Source: Streptomyces sp. DH-12 (lineage in GTDB: Bacteria > Actinomycetota > Actinomycetes > Streptomycetales > Streptomycetaceae). Taken from it: 64,000 nt of DNA. The stretch is from contig NZ_PPFB01000001.1 of assembly GCF_002899455.1 (NCBI RefSeq), forward strand, positions 1 through 64,000, given 5' to 3'. Position 1 is the stretch's first letter. Each line of letters begins with the position of its first letter. Both the position numbers and the translations under genes were made by a program. A model generated the notes under the pieces. It was not told the origin of the DNA and searched no databases. It was given only the letters and a program-made list of their open reading frames with translations. Positions 40,150 to 49,241 of the stretch are shown one piece after another.

Positions 40150-42909
40150 TCAGGCCGACTGCAGCCGGGGCAGCGGAAGCCGTTCGGGGAGGGCGCGGCG
40201 GCCGGAGACGCCGAGCTTGCGGTAGACCCGGGTCAGATGCTGCTCCACGGTGCTGACCGTGACGAAGAGCTGCTCGCTGATGTCACGGTTGCTGAAGCCG
40301 CGGGCGGCCAGCAGCGCGACGCGGCCCTCGGCGTCGCTGAGCACGGAGCCCTCACCGCCGCTCGGCCCTCCGTCGCCCGGCTGTTCGACGGCTTGCGCGG
40401 CCCGGTCGGGGGGCGCGGACCCCGCCGCCGCCTTCGCACGGCAGAACTTCGCCTCCTGCACCGCACGCCAGGAGATGGCGCGGGCGGCGTCCAGCTCGCC
40501 CAGGTCGCGCAGCGCCACGCTCAGGTCGGCGAGGGAACTGGCGAGTTCCACCCGGTCGCCGGCGTTTTCCAGCAGATCGGCGGAGGAGCGCAGCAGCCCG
40601 GGGCGCTGCGCGGGATCGGCGGTGGCGGCGAGGACCCGCAGCGCGATGCCGCGGGCGCGCCCGGCACCGCGGGTGCGGTCGAGCTGCTGCTTGACCAGAT
40701 CCCGGGCGGACACGGTGCGGCCCAGCCGCAGATTGACCTCGGCGAGGCCGGTGCGCCAGTCGACCAGCTCCGCCACGTCCAGCTCCGCCTCCCTGGCCAG
40801 ACCGGCGCAGCTCTGGAAGTCCTTCGCCGCCGCGAGCACCCGGCCGGCGGCGAGGTGGTGCCGCCCGCGGGCACAGCGGAACCGCAGGCCCCAGGCCGAC
40901 ACCGGCAGTGCTTCGGAAGGCATCTGCCGGAGCGCCTCCTCGGCCGCGTCGGCGTCCCCGAGGGCGGTGGCGGCGGCCACCAGGGTGGCGAGCGGGTAGG
41001 CGCGCAGGACGCCCCAGCTCTGCGGCGCCAGCAGGACGAGGCAGGAACGGGCGTGTTCGGTCGCCGCGACCAGTTCGCCCCGGCGCAGGGCGAGGTCGGC
41101 GCGGACGGCGCCGAGCGCCGCCTGCCAGGTGGTCCAGGAGCCTCGTGCCGCCTGGTCGTACAGCTTGTCGGTCCAGGCGGTGGCGAGGTCCGGACGGTCG
41201 CCGCGCAGAAGGGAGAGGAGCGCGGCGAGAACCACTTCGAGGAAGGTCTCCCCCGGGCTGCAGCTCTCCAGGAGGTGCTCGGCACCGGCGACCGCGCTCC
41301 GGCCGCTGGTGGCGGAGGCGCTGTCGCAGACGGCGTCGACGGCCCGGCTCCAGAGGTCCTCCGCGGCGGTGCGGCGGCCGTTCAGCGGCCCGGCGCCGGC
41401 CTCCCGGAACACGGCGGTGCCGTAGAACCAGCGGTGGGCCAGGCGCAGTTCCGCCTCGACGCGGGGGTCGCGCTGCTCCTCCGGCAGGCCGGCGCGGGCG
41501 TGCAGCGCTTCGCGGACCGTGTCCCGGTCGCCCAGCCACAGGGCCTGCTTCAGCGGGCCCGCCGCGTGGCGGGGCGGCAGTTCCCCCCGGGCCAGGGCGG
41601 CGCGGTCGGCGGCGTGGCGGCGGTCGGCCGCCGCCGGGTCGGTCTGCCAGAGGGTCCGGGCGAGCCGACGGCGGAGCCCGTCGCGGCGCTCCGGGTCGGT
41701 GCTCAGCCGGGCCGCCAGTTCCAGGCAGCGGGTGGCGAAGGGGAGTTCGCCGCGCTCGGTGGCCTGGGCGGCGGCGGCCTGGAGGACGCCGACGGCCCGC
41801 CCGTCGCCGGTCCGGGCGGCGACCAGGTGCTGGGCGACGGTGAGCGGGTCGGTGCCCCGGTGCTGGAGGGCGGCGGCCGCGGCGCCGTGCAGGCGGGCCG
41901 CCGCCTCGTCGTCGAGGGTGGTCCGTACGGCGGTGCGGAGCGCGGGGTGGCGCAGGCGCGGGCCCTCGGCGATGCCGGCGGCGGTGAGGGCGCCGAGCGC
42001 CCGGCGGACCGTCTCCGCGGGCAGCCCGGTCACCTCGGCCACGAGCGGGGCGGTCGCCGCCGTGTCCAGGACGGCGAGGCCCTGGGCGGTGGTGAGCAGG
42101 GCGTCGTTCCAGCGGGTCAGGCAGCTCAACGCGGCCTGAGCGTAGGCCGGGCCGGTGTGCGGGAGACCGTCCGCCGCGGCGGGCCCGTGCGGCGCGAGGG
42201 TGCGGTGGTCCTCGGCGAGGGCGCGGACGAGCAGCGGGTTGCCGCCGGTGGTCCGGTGGACGGCCGGTGCGTGCTCGCGGGCGTACTCCGGGGTGGTGGC
42301 CGCGGCGAGCAGGCCGGTGACCTCGGCCGCGGGGAGCGGGGCGAGGCGCAGGTGCTCGTGCGGCTGCCGGGTCAGGTCGGTGAGGACGGGGTCGGCGGCC
42401 GGCTGCTCCCAGTTCCATCGGGTCAGGACGACCATCACGGGCGCCGAGGCGATGCGCCGCCGCAGGTGGGCGAGGAAGCGGGCGGAGAGGCCGTCACAGA
42501 AGTGCGCGTCGTCCACGAGGACCACGACCGGCCGCTGCCGGGCCAGGCCGAGCAGTTCGGCACCGAGTGCGCGCAGGAGGGGGGCCTCGGCCCCGGGGGA
42601 GGCCGCGGCGGGGGAGAAGGCGGTCTGCCCGAGGAGGCGAGTGACACGGTCGACGGTTTCCCGGGGCATCTGGGGGCCGCGCAGGAGCTGGTCGGCGATC
42701 CCGGCGGAGACGTCGCGCTCGGCGGCGGAGCCGGAGGCGGTCAGGCAGAGCGCGCCGGTGGCTCCGGCGTGCGCGGCGAAGGCATGGGCCAGGTGTGTCT
42801 TGCCGGACGCCAGGCCGCCGGTCACCAGGGCGAGCTGCCCGGTTCCGGCCGCGCAGGCGGTCAGCTGCCTGCCGAGTACGTCCAGTGCCTCGCCGTAGTC
42901 GCGTTCCAC
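40150..42909 (-). CDS. LAL-type LuxR family transcriptional activator
   Basis: The product has 919 residues from the GTG at 42909, behind AGGGGG. The N-terminal ATPase has Walker A VTGGLASGKTHLAHAF and Walker B PVVVLVDDAHFCDG. A long helical repeat region fills the middle. The C-terminal LuxR helix-turn-helix is VLSDAEGRVALLAARGFSNR then VSTVEQHLTRVYRKLGV. Large ATP-binding LuxR regulators of this size activate macrolide and polyene clusters, for example PikD. It is transcribed convergently with SARP 2. It is probably a pathway-specific activator of the polyketide synthase. Confidence 0.92.
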   Translation of the reverse strand: MERDYGEALDVLGRQLTACAAGTGQLALVTGGLASGKTHLAHAFAAHAGATGALCLTASGSAAERDVSAGIADQLLRGPQMPRETVDRVTRLLGQTAFSPAAASPGAEAPLLRALGAELLGLARQRPVVVLVDDAHFCDGLSARFLAHLRRRIASAPVMVVLTRWNWEQPAADPVLTDLTRQPHEHLRLAPLPAAEVTGLLAAATTPEYAREHAPAVHRTTGGNPLLVRALAEDHRTLAPHGPAAADGLPHTGPAYAQAALSCLTRWNDALLTTAQGLAVLDTAATAPLVAEVTGLPAETVRRALGALTAAGIAEGPRLRHPALRTAVRTTLDDEAAARLHGAAAAALQHRGTDPLTVAQHLVAARTGDGRAVGVLQAAAAQATERGELPFATRCLELAARLSTDPERRDGLRRRLARTLWQTDPAAADRRHAADRAALARGELPPRHAAGPLKQALWLGDRDTVREALHARAGLPEEQRDPRVEAELRLAHRWFYGTAVFREAGAGPLNGRRTAAEDLWSRAVDAVCDSASATSGRSAVAGAEHLLESCSPGETFLEVVLAALLSLLRGDRPDLATAWTDKLYDQAARGSWTTWQAALGAVRADLALRRGELVAATEHARSCLVLLAPQSWGVLRAYPLATLVAAATALGDADAAEEALRQMPSEALPVSAWGLRFRCARGRHHLAAGRVLAAAKDFQSCAGLAREAELDVAELVDWRTGLAEVNLRLGRTVSARDLVKQQLDRTRGAGRARGIALRVLAATADPAQRPGLLRSSADLLENAGDRVELASSLADLSVALRDLGELDAARAISWRAVQEAKFCRAKAAAGSAPPDRAAQAVEQPGDGGPSGGEGSVLSDAEGRVALLAARGFSNRDISEQLFVTVSTVEQHLTRVYRKLGVSGRRALPERLPLPRLQSA

Positions 42910-43046
42910 GAAACCCCCTGCGTGCCTGAAGGGTCGGGCCCACCGGTCCTGGGCGCCGCCGCGTTCCAGGCTGGGCCGACCCCCTACAGGGGCGGTGGAG
43001 CGGAGCCGGAGCCGTAGGGGTTCGGCCGCAGGGAGCGGAGGCCCGG

Positions 43047-43322
43047 TCACGGGGCGGGGCGGGCGAGTCCCGCGTCGCACAGCTCCGCCACCCACCGGTC
43101 CAGGTCGGCGCGGGTGTCGACGAGGGCCGTGCCCCACTGGCGGGCGAGGATCCGGGCCGCCGCGGCGGGGTCGCCGTCGTGCTGGCGCAGGGCGATCCAC
43201 ATCGCCGTACGCACGGGGGAGCAGCGATAGCTGCGGGGACGGCCGGCCGTGTCGAGGCGCAGTTCCAGGGAGCCGTCCTCGCCGATGTCGACGCTGACCC
43301 CGGGCATGGGCTGGACCCGCAC
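43047..43322 (-). CDS. PqqD-like small winged-helix protein
   Basis: From the GTG at 43322, which has GGGAGG 4-5 bp upstream, the product has 91 residues; the frame is open further upstream to 43376. The pattern SVDIGEDGSLELRLD, then CSPVRTAMWIALRQHDGDPA and DLDRWVAELCDAGLARP resembles PqqD-type proteins. Those bind precursor peptides in RiPP pathways. No precursor peptide or radical-SAM enzyme is nearby, so here it may be a stray accessory protein, or a winged-helix module used differently. It lies between the LAL and thioesterase genes on the same strand. Confidence 0.55.
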   Translation of the reverse strand: MRVQPMPGVSVDIGEDGSLELRLDTAGRPRSYRCSPVRTAMWIALRQHDGDPAAAARILARQWGTALVDTRADLDRWVAELCDAGLARPAP

Positions 43323-43500
43323 ACCGACCTCCCTGGCGAACGCACCGGGCGCGTGCCGCGATGCCGGACGCTCCACCGTAGGCGGGCGCGGGTGCCGTGG
43401 CCAGGTGGCGGCGGCAGAGTCCGGGGTGGCGGGCGGCGTCGGACCCCTACGCGCGGTCCCGGTCAGGTGGCGGCAGGGGTTGCGCGGGGCCGTTTCCGGG

Positions 43501-44277
43501 TCAGCCGCCGTGGCCGAGCGCGTCCTCGACGACGCGGCAGACGGCGGGGACGTGGTCGTCCAGGTAGAAGTGACCTCCGGGCAGGACGTGCAGGTCGAGG
43601 GAGCCGTCCGGGGCGACGTCCCGCCAGGCGCGCGCCTCCTCGACCGGGACGTGCGGGTCCGCGTCGCCGGTGAGCACGGTCAGCGGGACCGTCAGGGCCG
43701 GGTCCGGGCGGGGCCGGTAGCCGTCGGCCATCCGGGCGTCGTTGCGCAGGGGCGGGAGCACCATCTCCAGCAGTTCCTTCTCCTGGAGGAGCCGCGGGTC
43801 GCACCCCTGCATTTTCGCCACCTCGGCGATCAGCGCGTCGTCGTCCCGCAGGTACGCCATGTCGCGGCGCGGCAGCGAGGGGGAGCGGCGTCCCGAGACG
43901 AAGAGGTGCGCCGGCGGGCGCCCGGCGCCGCTCAGCCGGCGGGCCGCCTCGTAGGCGAGAGTGGCGCCCAGGCTGTGCCCGAAGAGCGCGTACGGGCGGT
44001 CGGCCGCCTCGCGCAGGACCGGCAGCAGGGCGTCGACGGTGGCGTCGACGCTGGTGAGGAAGGGCTCGCCGCGCCGGTCCTGCCGCCCCGGGTACTGCAC
44101 CGCCACCGCCTCCACCCAGGGCGCGAGCTCCCGGGTCAGGGCGACGTAAGCGGAGGCGGAGCCGCCCCCGTGGGGGAAGCAGAACAGGCGTACGGCGGCG
44201 GTCTCGTCCGGCCGGTAGCGGCGCAGCCAGAGGGAGGCGGCCGTCTGCCGGGAGGGGGAGGTGGCGGGGGCGTTCAC
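43501..44277 (-). CDS. Type II thioesterase
   Basis: The product has 258 residues with the alpha/beta-hydrolase triad of stand-alone polyketide thioesterases. The nucleophile is in ALFGHSLGATLAYEAARRL, the acid in LTGDADPHVP and the histidine in GGHFYLDDH. The N-terminal FCFPHGGGSASAYV oxyanion motif is typical. These enzymes remove wrong or stalled acyl groups from PKS carrier domains. The GTG start has GAGGAG about 9 bp upstream. The gene lies 33 bp downstream of the dTDP-glucose dehydratase gene, probably in the same transcript. Confidence 0.92.
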   Translation of the reverse strand: MNAPATSPSRQTAASLWLRRYRPDETAAVRLFCFPHGGGSASAYVALTRELAPWVEAVAVQYPGRQDRRGEPFLTSVDATVDALLPVLREAADRPYALFGHSLGATLAYEAARRLSGAGRPPAHLFVSGRRSPSLPRRDMAYLRDDDALIAEVAKMQGCDPRLLQEKELLEMVLPPLRNDARMADGYRPRPDPALTVPLTVLTGDADPHVPVEEARAWRDVAPDGSLDLHVLPGGHFYLDDHVPAVCRVVEDALGHGG

Positions 44278-44310
44278 GGACGTCGGCTCCTCGGTCGGTG
44301 GTGGTGGGGA

Positions 44311-45294
44311 TCAGGCGGGGAGGGCCGCCTTCAGCGGCTCCCACCACGACCGGTGCTCGCGGTACCAGTGGACCGTCTCGGCGAGTCCGCGGTCGAAGGG
44401 GACCCGCGGGGCGTACCCCAGCTCGCGGGAGATCTTGGTGATGTCCACCGAGTACCGCCGGTCGTGGCCGGCGCGGTCCTCGACGGGGCGGACGAAGGAG
44501 GCGTCGCGGCCGGTCAGCTCGAGGAGGCGGCCGACGAGCCGGCGGTTGGTCAGCTCGGTGCCGCCGCCGATGTTGTAGATCTCGCCCGGCCTGCCCCCCG
44601 CGGCGACCAGGGCGACGCCCCGGCAGTGGTCGTCGACGTGGAGCCAGTCGCGGCGGTTGCCGCCGTCGCCGTAGAGCGGCACCGGCAGGCCGTCGATCAG
44701 GTGGGTGGTGAAGAGCGGGACGGCCTTCTCGGGGTACTGGTGGGAGCCGTAGTTGTTGGAGCAGCGGGTCACCCGCACGTCCAGGCCGTGGGTGCGGTGG
44801 AAGGCCAGCGCGAGCAGGTCCGAGGACGCCTTGGAGGCGGCGTAGGGGGAGTTGGGCTCCAGCGGGTGGTCCTCCGTCCAGGAGCCCTCGTCGATCGAGC
44901 CGTAGACCTCGTCGGTCGACACGTGGACGAAGCGGACCCCGCCGGCGTCGGCCGCCGCCCGCAGCAGCGTGTGCGTGCCCAGCACATTGGTGGTCACGAA
45001 CGCGGACGCGTCCTCGATGGACCGGTCCACGTGGGACTCGGCGGCGAAGTGCACCACCAGGTCCGTGCCGGGCATCAGCCGCTCCACCAGCGGGCCGTCG
45101 CAGATGTCGCCGCGGACGAACTCCAGGCGCGGATCGTCCGCCACCGGCGCCAGGTTGGCGAGGTTCCCCGCGTAGGTCAGCTTGTCGAGGACGACGGCGC
45201 GGGCGGCCGTCAGTTCCGGGTAACCGCCGGAGAGCAGCCGCCGCACGAAGTGCGAGCCGATGAAGCCCGCACCTCCGGTCACCAGTACGCGCAT
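44311..45294 (-). CDS. rmlB: dTDP-glucose 4,6-dehydratase
   Basis: The product has 327 residues from the ATG at 45294, with GAAAGG about 10 bp upstream. The NAD-binding motif VTGGAGFIGSHFVRRLL starts the protein, the catalytic YxxxK is in SPYAASKASSD, and HFAAESHVDRSI and RCSNNYGSHQYPEK match the family. It converts dTDP-glucose to dTDP-4-keto-6-deoxyglucose, the entry to deoxysugars. The nucleotidylyltransferase and most other sugar genes must lie outside the window. It is divergent from the SDR gene across the 11-bp array E. Confidence 0.95.
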   Translation of the reverse strand: MRVLVTGGAGFIGSHFVRRLLSGGYPELTAARAVVLDKLTYAGNLANLAPVADDPRLEFVRGDICDGPLVERLMPGTDLVVHFAAESHVDRSIEDASAFVTTNVLGTHTLLRAAADAGGVRFVHVSTDEVYGSIDEGSWTEDHPLEPNSPYAASKASSDLLALAFHRTHGLDVRVTRCSNNYGSHQYPEKAVPLFTTHLIDGLPVPLYGDGGNRRDWLHVDDHCRGVALVAAGGRPGEIYNIGGGTELTNRRLVGRLLELTGRDASFVRPVEDRAGHDRRYSVDITKISRELGYAPRVPFDRGLAETVHWYREHRSWWEPLKAALPA

Positions 45295-45493
45295 CCTGAC
45301 GGGCCTTTCGCAGCAGGTCTCGGACAGAGGGGCGGGGCGCGGCCGTCCGCGGCGAAGTGTGCCGCCGGGCACGACGCGGGGGGCGTACGCCGGTCCCGGG
45401 AGCGCCCGAGGACAGCCTCCCGCTTCCGGCTGGAGCCGGGGTCGAGCACCGTCGGAACCCGGCCGGCAGGAGCGGCGGAGCCCCGCCTTCTTC

Positions 45494-45558
45494 TCCAGCC
45501 TCCCTCCAGTCCTCCTCCAGCCGTTATCCGCCGGTTCTCCAGCGGTGCCGCCCATATT
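45494..45558 (+). promoter_or_regulatory. SARP-type 11-bp phased repeats and -10 box, array E
   Basis: Heptamers TCCAGCC, TCCAGTC, TCCAGCC, TCCGCCG and TCCAGCG start at 45494, 45505, 45516, 45527 and 45538, in strict 11-bp steps. CATATT at 45553-45558 begins exactly 8 bp after the last one, the spacing known for SARP-activated promoters. It should drive the SDR gene and could also affect the divergent dehydratase gene. Confidence 0.7.
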
Positions 45559-45623
45559 CGAAGCCGCCTGCTACGGGCACCGCCGCCCCACCGCAGCCCG
45601 ACACGCCACGACGGGAGCGAGCC

Positions 45624-46403
45624 ATGGAGATCATCGGAAGGGGATTCCTCGCGCGGAGCCTGGGCCCGATCGCCCACCGCCACCCCGACACCGTCGCCGT
45701 GGCCGCCGGGGTCTCCTGGGCGAGCCAGACCTCCGCGGCGGACTTCGACCGCGAACGCGCACTGATCCGGGAGACCGCCTGCCGCTGCCGGGCGGAGGGC
45801 AGCCGCCTGCTCTTCTTCTCCACCGCCGCCGCCGCGATGTACGGAGCCGTCGACGGCCCCGCCCGGGAGGACGGCCCCACCCGGCCCCTCAACCCCTACG
45901 GCACGCACAAACTCGCCCTGGAGGGCTGGCTGCGCGGCTCGGGCACACGTCACCTGACGCTGCGCCTGGGACACCTCGTCGGCCCCGCGCAGCCCCCGCA
46001 CCAGCTCGTCCCCTCCCTGGTGGCGCAGGTGCGGCGAGGCACCATCCGCATCCACCGGGGCGCCGTCCGCGACCTCGTCCACGTCGAGGACGCCGTCACC
46101 CTCGTGGACCACCTGCTGGAGCGCGCCCTCGACGGCGAGACCGTCAACGTCGCCTCCGGCCACGCCGCACCGGTCGCCGGTATCGTCGACCACCTGGCGC
46201 ACCGGCTGGGGGCGGAGCCGCGCCGCGAGTACCTGGACGTCGGGCCGGCCGTCGCCGTGGCCCCCTCGATCTGCACCGCGAAACTGCGGGGTCTGGTTCC
46301 CGAGGCGGCGGCGATGGGCTTCGGGCCCGGCTACCACCGCCAGGTCCTCGACCGCTACCTCGGCGCCGCCGGGGTGCCGCCCGAGCCCGTGCCGTGCAGA
46401 TAG
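45624..46403 (+). CDS. NAD-dependent epimerase/dehydratase family protein (deoxysugar SDR)
   Basis: The product has 259 residues, shorter than most sugar SDRs because the N-terminal Rossmann region is compressed (IIGRGFLARSL). The catalytic tyrosine and lysine are in NPYGTHKLALEG, and LRLGHLVGP and RDLVHVEDAV follow. It is likely a 4-ketoreductase or epimerase acting on the product of the dehydratase encoded opposite. The ATG has GGGAGCGAG upstream. The last 49 bp overlap the 3' end of the convergent response-regulator gene. Confidence 0.8.
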   Translation: MEIIGRGFLARSLGPIAHRHPDTVAVAAGVSWASQTSAADFDRERALIRETACRCRAEGSRLLFFSTAAAAMYGAVDGPAREDGPTRPLNPYGTHKLALEGWLRGSGTRHLTLRLGHLVGPAQPPHQLVPSLVAQVRRGTIRIHRGAVRDLVHVEDAVTLVDHLLERALDGETVNVASGHAAPVAGIVDHLAHRLGAEPRREYLDVGPAVAVAPSICTAKLRGLVPEAAAMGFGPGYHRQVLDRYLGAAGVPPEPVPCR

Positions 46404-47032
46404 GCGAGGACCGCGAGCACGCGGCGGTTGCCGTCCTCGGAGGCACCGATGCCCAGCTTCTGGAAGATGGCGGTCGTGTACTTGCTGATCGCGCCCTCGC
46501 TCAGGAAGAGCCGCTGCGCGATCGCCGCGTTGGAGCGGCCCTCCGCCATCAGCGCCAGCACCTCCCGCTCACGGGGCGTCAGCCGGGCGAACGGCTCCTG
46601 GTGCGGTGAGCCGGCCAGCAGCTTGGCGATCACGTCCGGGTCCATCGCCGTGCCCCCCTGCGCCACGCGGTGCACGGCCTCCACGAACTGGTCGCCGTTC
46701 AGCACCCGGTCCTTGAGCAGGTAGCCGACCCCGCCCACGCCGTCGGCGAGCAGCTCGCGCGCGTACAACTGCTCCACGTGCTGCGACAGGACGAGCACCG
46801 GCAGGCCCGGGGTCTCCCGCCGGGCGGCCAGCGCCGCCTGCAGCCCTTCGTCGGTGAAGGTCGGCGGGAGCCTGACGTCGACGATGGCCACGTCCGGGGC
46901 CTCCTCGCGCAGCGCGCGGCGCAGCTCCTCACCGGTCTCCACCGCCGCGACCACCTCCATTCCGCGCACCGTCAGCATGTGGATCAGACCTTCCCGCAGC
47001 AGGTGCAGGTCTTCGGCCAGGACGATGCGCAA
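46355..47032 (-). CDS. NarL/LuxR-type response regulator
   Basis: The product has 225 residues. The receiver domain has the acidic pair in VLAEDLHLLREGL, the phosphoacceptor Asp in VAIVDVRLPP, and the switch lysine in GYLLKDRV. The C-terminal helix-turn-helix is LTPREREVLALMAEGRSNAA then SEGAISKYTTAIFQKLGI. It is encoded 66 bp after the histidine kinase gene on the same strand and should be its partner. Next to the ABC exporter genes it may control export in response to membrane or antibiotic stress. Confidence 0.93.
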   Translation of the reverse strand: MRIVLAEDLHLLREGLIHMLTVRGMEVVAAVETGEELRRALREEAPDVAIVDVRLPPTFTDEGLQAALAARRETPGLPVLVLSQHVEQLYARELLADGVGGVGYLLKDRVLNGDQFVEAVHRVAQGGTAMDPDVIAKLLAGSPHQEPFARLTPREREVLALMAEGRSNAAIAQRLFLSEGAISKYTTAIFQKLGIGASEDGNRRVLAVLAYLHGTGSGGTPAAPR

Positions 47033-47098
47033 GAGGACTCCCTCACTCGTAACCGTGGGACGCCATTCTGACCCCCGACGGTGGGTCCGGTGGCACCC

Positions 47099-49060
47099 TC
47101 ACCCCGGCGGACGCCCCGGCCGCAGCGGCAACCGGAACTCCACCCGGGTCGGGCCCCCCGGCGGGCTGTCCACCTCCAGCACCCCGTCGAAGGGAGCCAG
47201 GCGGGTCCGCAGCCCGGCCAGCCCGCCGCCCGCCGCCGGATCGGCGCCGCCGCGTCCGTCGTCGCAGACGGCGCCGGTCAACTCGTCGCCCTCCAGCCAG
47301 AGTTCCACCCGCACCCGGCTCGCCCGTGCGTGTTTGACGACGTTGGCGAGGAGTTCGCCGACGGTGAAGTAGACCGCCGACTCGATGGCGGGGTCCGCGC
47401 GTCCCGGCAGCTCCACCACCGCCTCCACCTCCAGCGGCACGTCCAGTGCCAGCGCCCGCACCGCGTCGCCGAGACCGCGCTCGGCCAGCACCGGCGGATG
47501 GATGCCGCGCACCAGATGCCGGAGCTCCCGCAGTCCCTTGGCCAGACCTTCGCGCGCCTCCCCGAGCAGCTGCCTCGCCTCCTCCGGGCGGTCGGCCATC
47601 AGGTGGTCCACGGAGTCGAGCTTCATGCCGACCGCCACCCAGCTCGCCTGAGCGCCGTCGTGGAGGTCCCGCTCGATCCGCCGCAGGACCGCGGCCTGCG
47701 CGTCGTTGGTGCCGTCCCGCTGCTCCCTGAGGACATCGATCCGCCGCGCCAGCAGGGCGGCCGGCGTCGGGGCGAGGAGCAGCCGGCTCCAGCGGGCGTG
47801 CAGGGCGAGCAGCCGGGGCGCGGCGGCGCATCCGGCGAGGGCGGCGGCCGTCCCCAGCAGGGGGGCGAAGAGCGGGGCCGGCAGCGGCCGGAGGAACGGC
47901 AGCCACCCGGTGAGCGAGGTCCAGGGGCCCGCCGCGTCGTAGGAGACCCACGGGCCGAGCGGCACCACCCACAGCCACGGCCAGACCAGGCCGAGGAATC
48001 CGTAACCGACGAGGAGAGCCACCGCCGCGCCCGGCAGGAGCGCGGCCACCGGTTCCGAGGCGTGCCACAGGAGGTCGCGCCAGGTCGCCGGGGACCGCAG
48101 CGCCCAGGCGTAGCGGCGCAGCCGCACCACCGGGCGCGGCGAGCGGTACAGCGTCCTCCCGGCCTGGTACGTCCCGTCGGCGCGCGGCTCGGGAGGGGGC
48201 GGCGGCGGGGTGTAGGGGGAGGCGATCTCCACGCCCGTCCAGGCCGCCACCTGGCGTCTGCGCATCTCGGTGAAGGCCCGGCTCACGCGCAGGTATCCGG
48301 CGAGCGGCCAGCCCGCCCCGGGGACCAGGCAGAGCACCGTCCCGGCCGCCAGCACCGCCCCCACCACCGACAGCAGGGCCGTCGCCCAGAGCCGTAGTAC
48401 CGCCCGGCCGTACCGCGCAGCCGTCCGCCGCAGCGCCGCGGCCCGGCCCCGGCGGGCGGGCTCGGGCCGGGGGCCCAGCAGCGAGCGGGTCCAGCGGCCG
48501 TGCACGGCCAGCAGAGAGGGGCCGCAGGCCGGCCCGGCGAGGACGAGGACGGGCCCGGCCGCGGCGGCGAGGGGGCCCCGGCCGGCCGTCGTCAGCAGGA
48601 GGCCCGCCGCCACCAGAGCGGCCGGGAGCAGCACCGTCACGGCCGCGACCGGCGGGTTGAGCGCCAGCCACAGGGCCTCCCGGTGGGTGGCGGGGTCGCG
48701 GGCCAGCCACTCCACCCGGCGCAGGTACGCGGGGAGCGAGGCGGTGCGGTAGAGCTGGGAGCCGATCCGGAAGCGGCCCTCGGTGTCGGGGCGGGGCGGT
48801 TCCGGGGCCGGGCGGTACGGCCGCTCCACCGGCGGGACACCGCACCAGGCGTGGGCGAGCCGGCGGGCGAGGTCCGGGAAGCGGCGCAGGGCGAAGGCGG
48901 GGGCGAGCAGACCGCAGAGGGCGGCCAGGAACGACACCGCCAGCACCAGCGGGGAGAAGGCGGCCAGCACCGCGAGCACCGCCCCGCGGACCGGGGCCAG
49001 CGCCATGGCGGCCAGTCGGCCGTCCGCCGGCACCGCCCCCGTGTGCACGTCCTCCGCCAC
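47099..49060 (-). CDS. Membrane sensor histidine kinase
   Basis: The product has roughly 650 residues. The N-terminal half contains two copies of a sensor module. Each has a stretch like LYRTASLPAYLRRVEWLARD or LYRSPRPVVRLRRYAWALRS, followed by a pair of membrane helices. The kinase part is of the HisKA_3 type with RRIERDLHDGAQASWVAVGM, then ELLANVVKHARAS and CDDGRGG in the ATPase domain. The start is uncertain: GTGs at 49060 and 49090 are candidates. It is divergent from the ABC transporter operon and precedes the response regulator. Confidence 0.88.
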   Translation of the reverse strand: MAEDVHTGAVPADGRLAAMALAPVRGAVLAVLAAFSPLVLAVSFLAALCGLLAPAFALRRFPDLARRLAHAWCGVPPVERPYRPAPEPPRPDTEGRFRIGSQLYRTASLPAYLRRVEWLARDPATHREALWLALNPPVAAVTVLLPAALVAAGLLLTTAGRGPLAAAAGPVLVLAGPACGPSLLAVHGRWTRSLLGPRPEPARRGRAAALRRTAARYGRAVLRLWATALLSVVGAVLAAGTVLCLVPGAGWPLAGYLRVSRAFTEMRRRQVAAWTGVEIASPYTPPPPPPEPRADGTYQAGRTLYRSPRPVVRLRRYAWALRSPATWRDLLWHASEPVAALLPGAAVALLVGYGFLGLVWPWLWVVPLGPWVSYDAAGPWTSLTGWLPFLRPLPAPLFAPLLGTAAALAGCAAAPRLLALHARWSRLLLAPTPAALLARRIDVLREQRDGTNDAQAAVLRRIERDLHDGAQASWVAVGMKLDSVDHLMADRPEEARQLLGEAREGLAKGLRELRHLVRGIHPPVLAERGLGDAVRALALDVPLEVEAVVELPGRADPAIESAVYFTVGELLANVVKHARASRVRVELWLEGDELTGAVCDDGRGGADPAAGGGLAGLRTRLAPFDGVLEVDSPPGGPTRVEFRLPLRPGRPPG

Positions 49061-49228
49061 CGGTCCCCGATCCTCGACCGTCCGTTCCACGCGAGACGTT
49101 ACCCGCACGGGCGGCCCGCGACGCCCCGCCACGGACCGCCCCCCTACCGTCCCCGCACACGCCCCTATCCTCGACCCGCCGACCCCAGCTCCGTCCCCGG
49201 CGCCTGTACCCGGTCCCGCGCCGGTTCC

Positions 49229-49234
49229 TAGGGT
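49229..49234 (+). promoter_or_regulatory. -10 element suggesting a leaderless ABC transporter mRNA
   Basis: TAGGGT fits a Streptomyces -10 box and ends 7 bp before the GTG at 49242. Transcription would start at or next to that codon, giving a leaderless message. Confidence 0.45.
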
Positions 49235-49241
49235 GAGCGCC

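Noticed and set aside
39949..43017. A 1,022-codon plus-strand frame opposite the LAL regulator gene
   Set aside because: Antisense shadow; the minus strand has the Walker and LuxR motifs.
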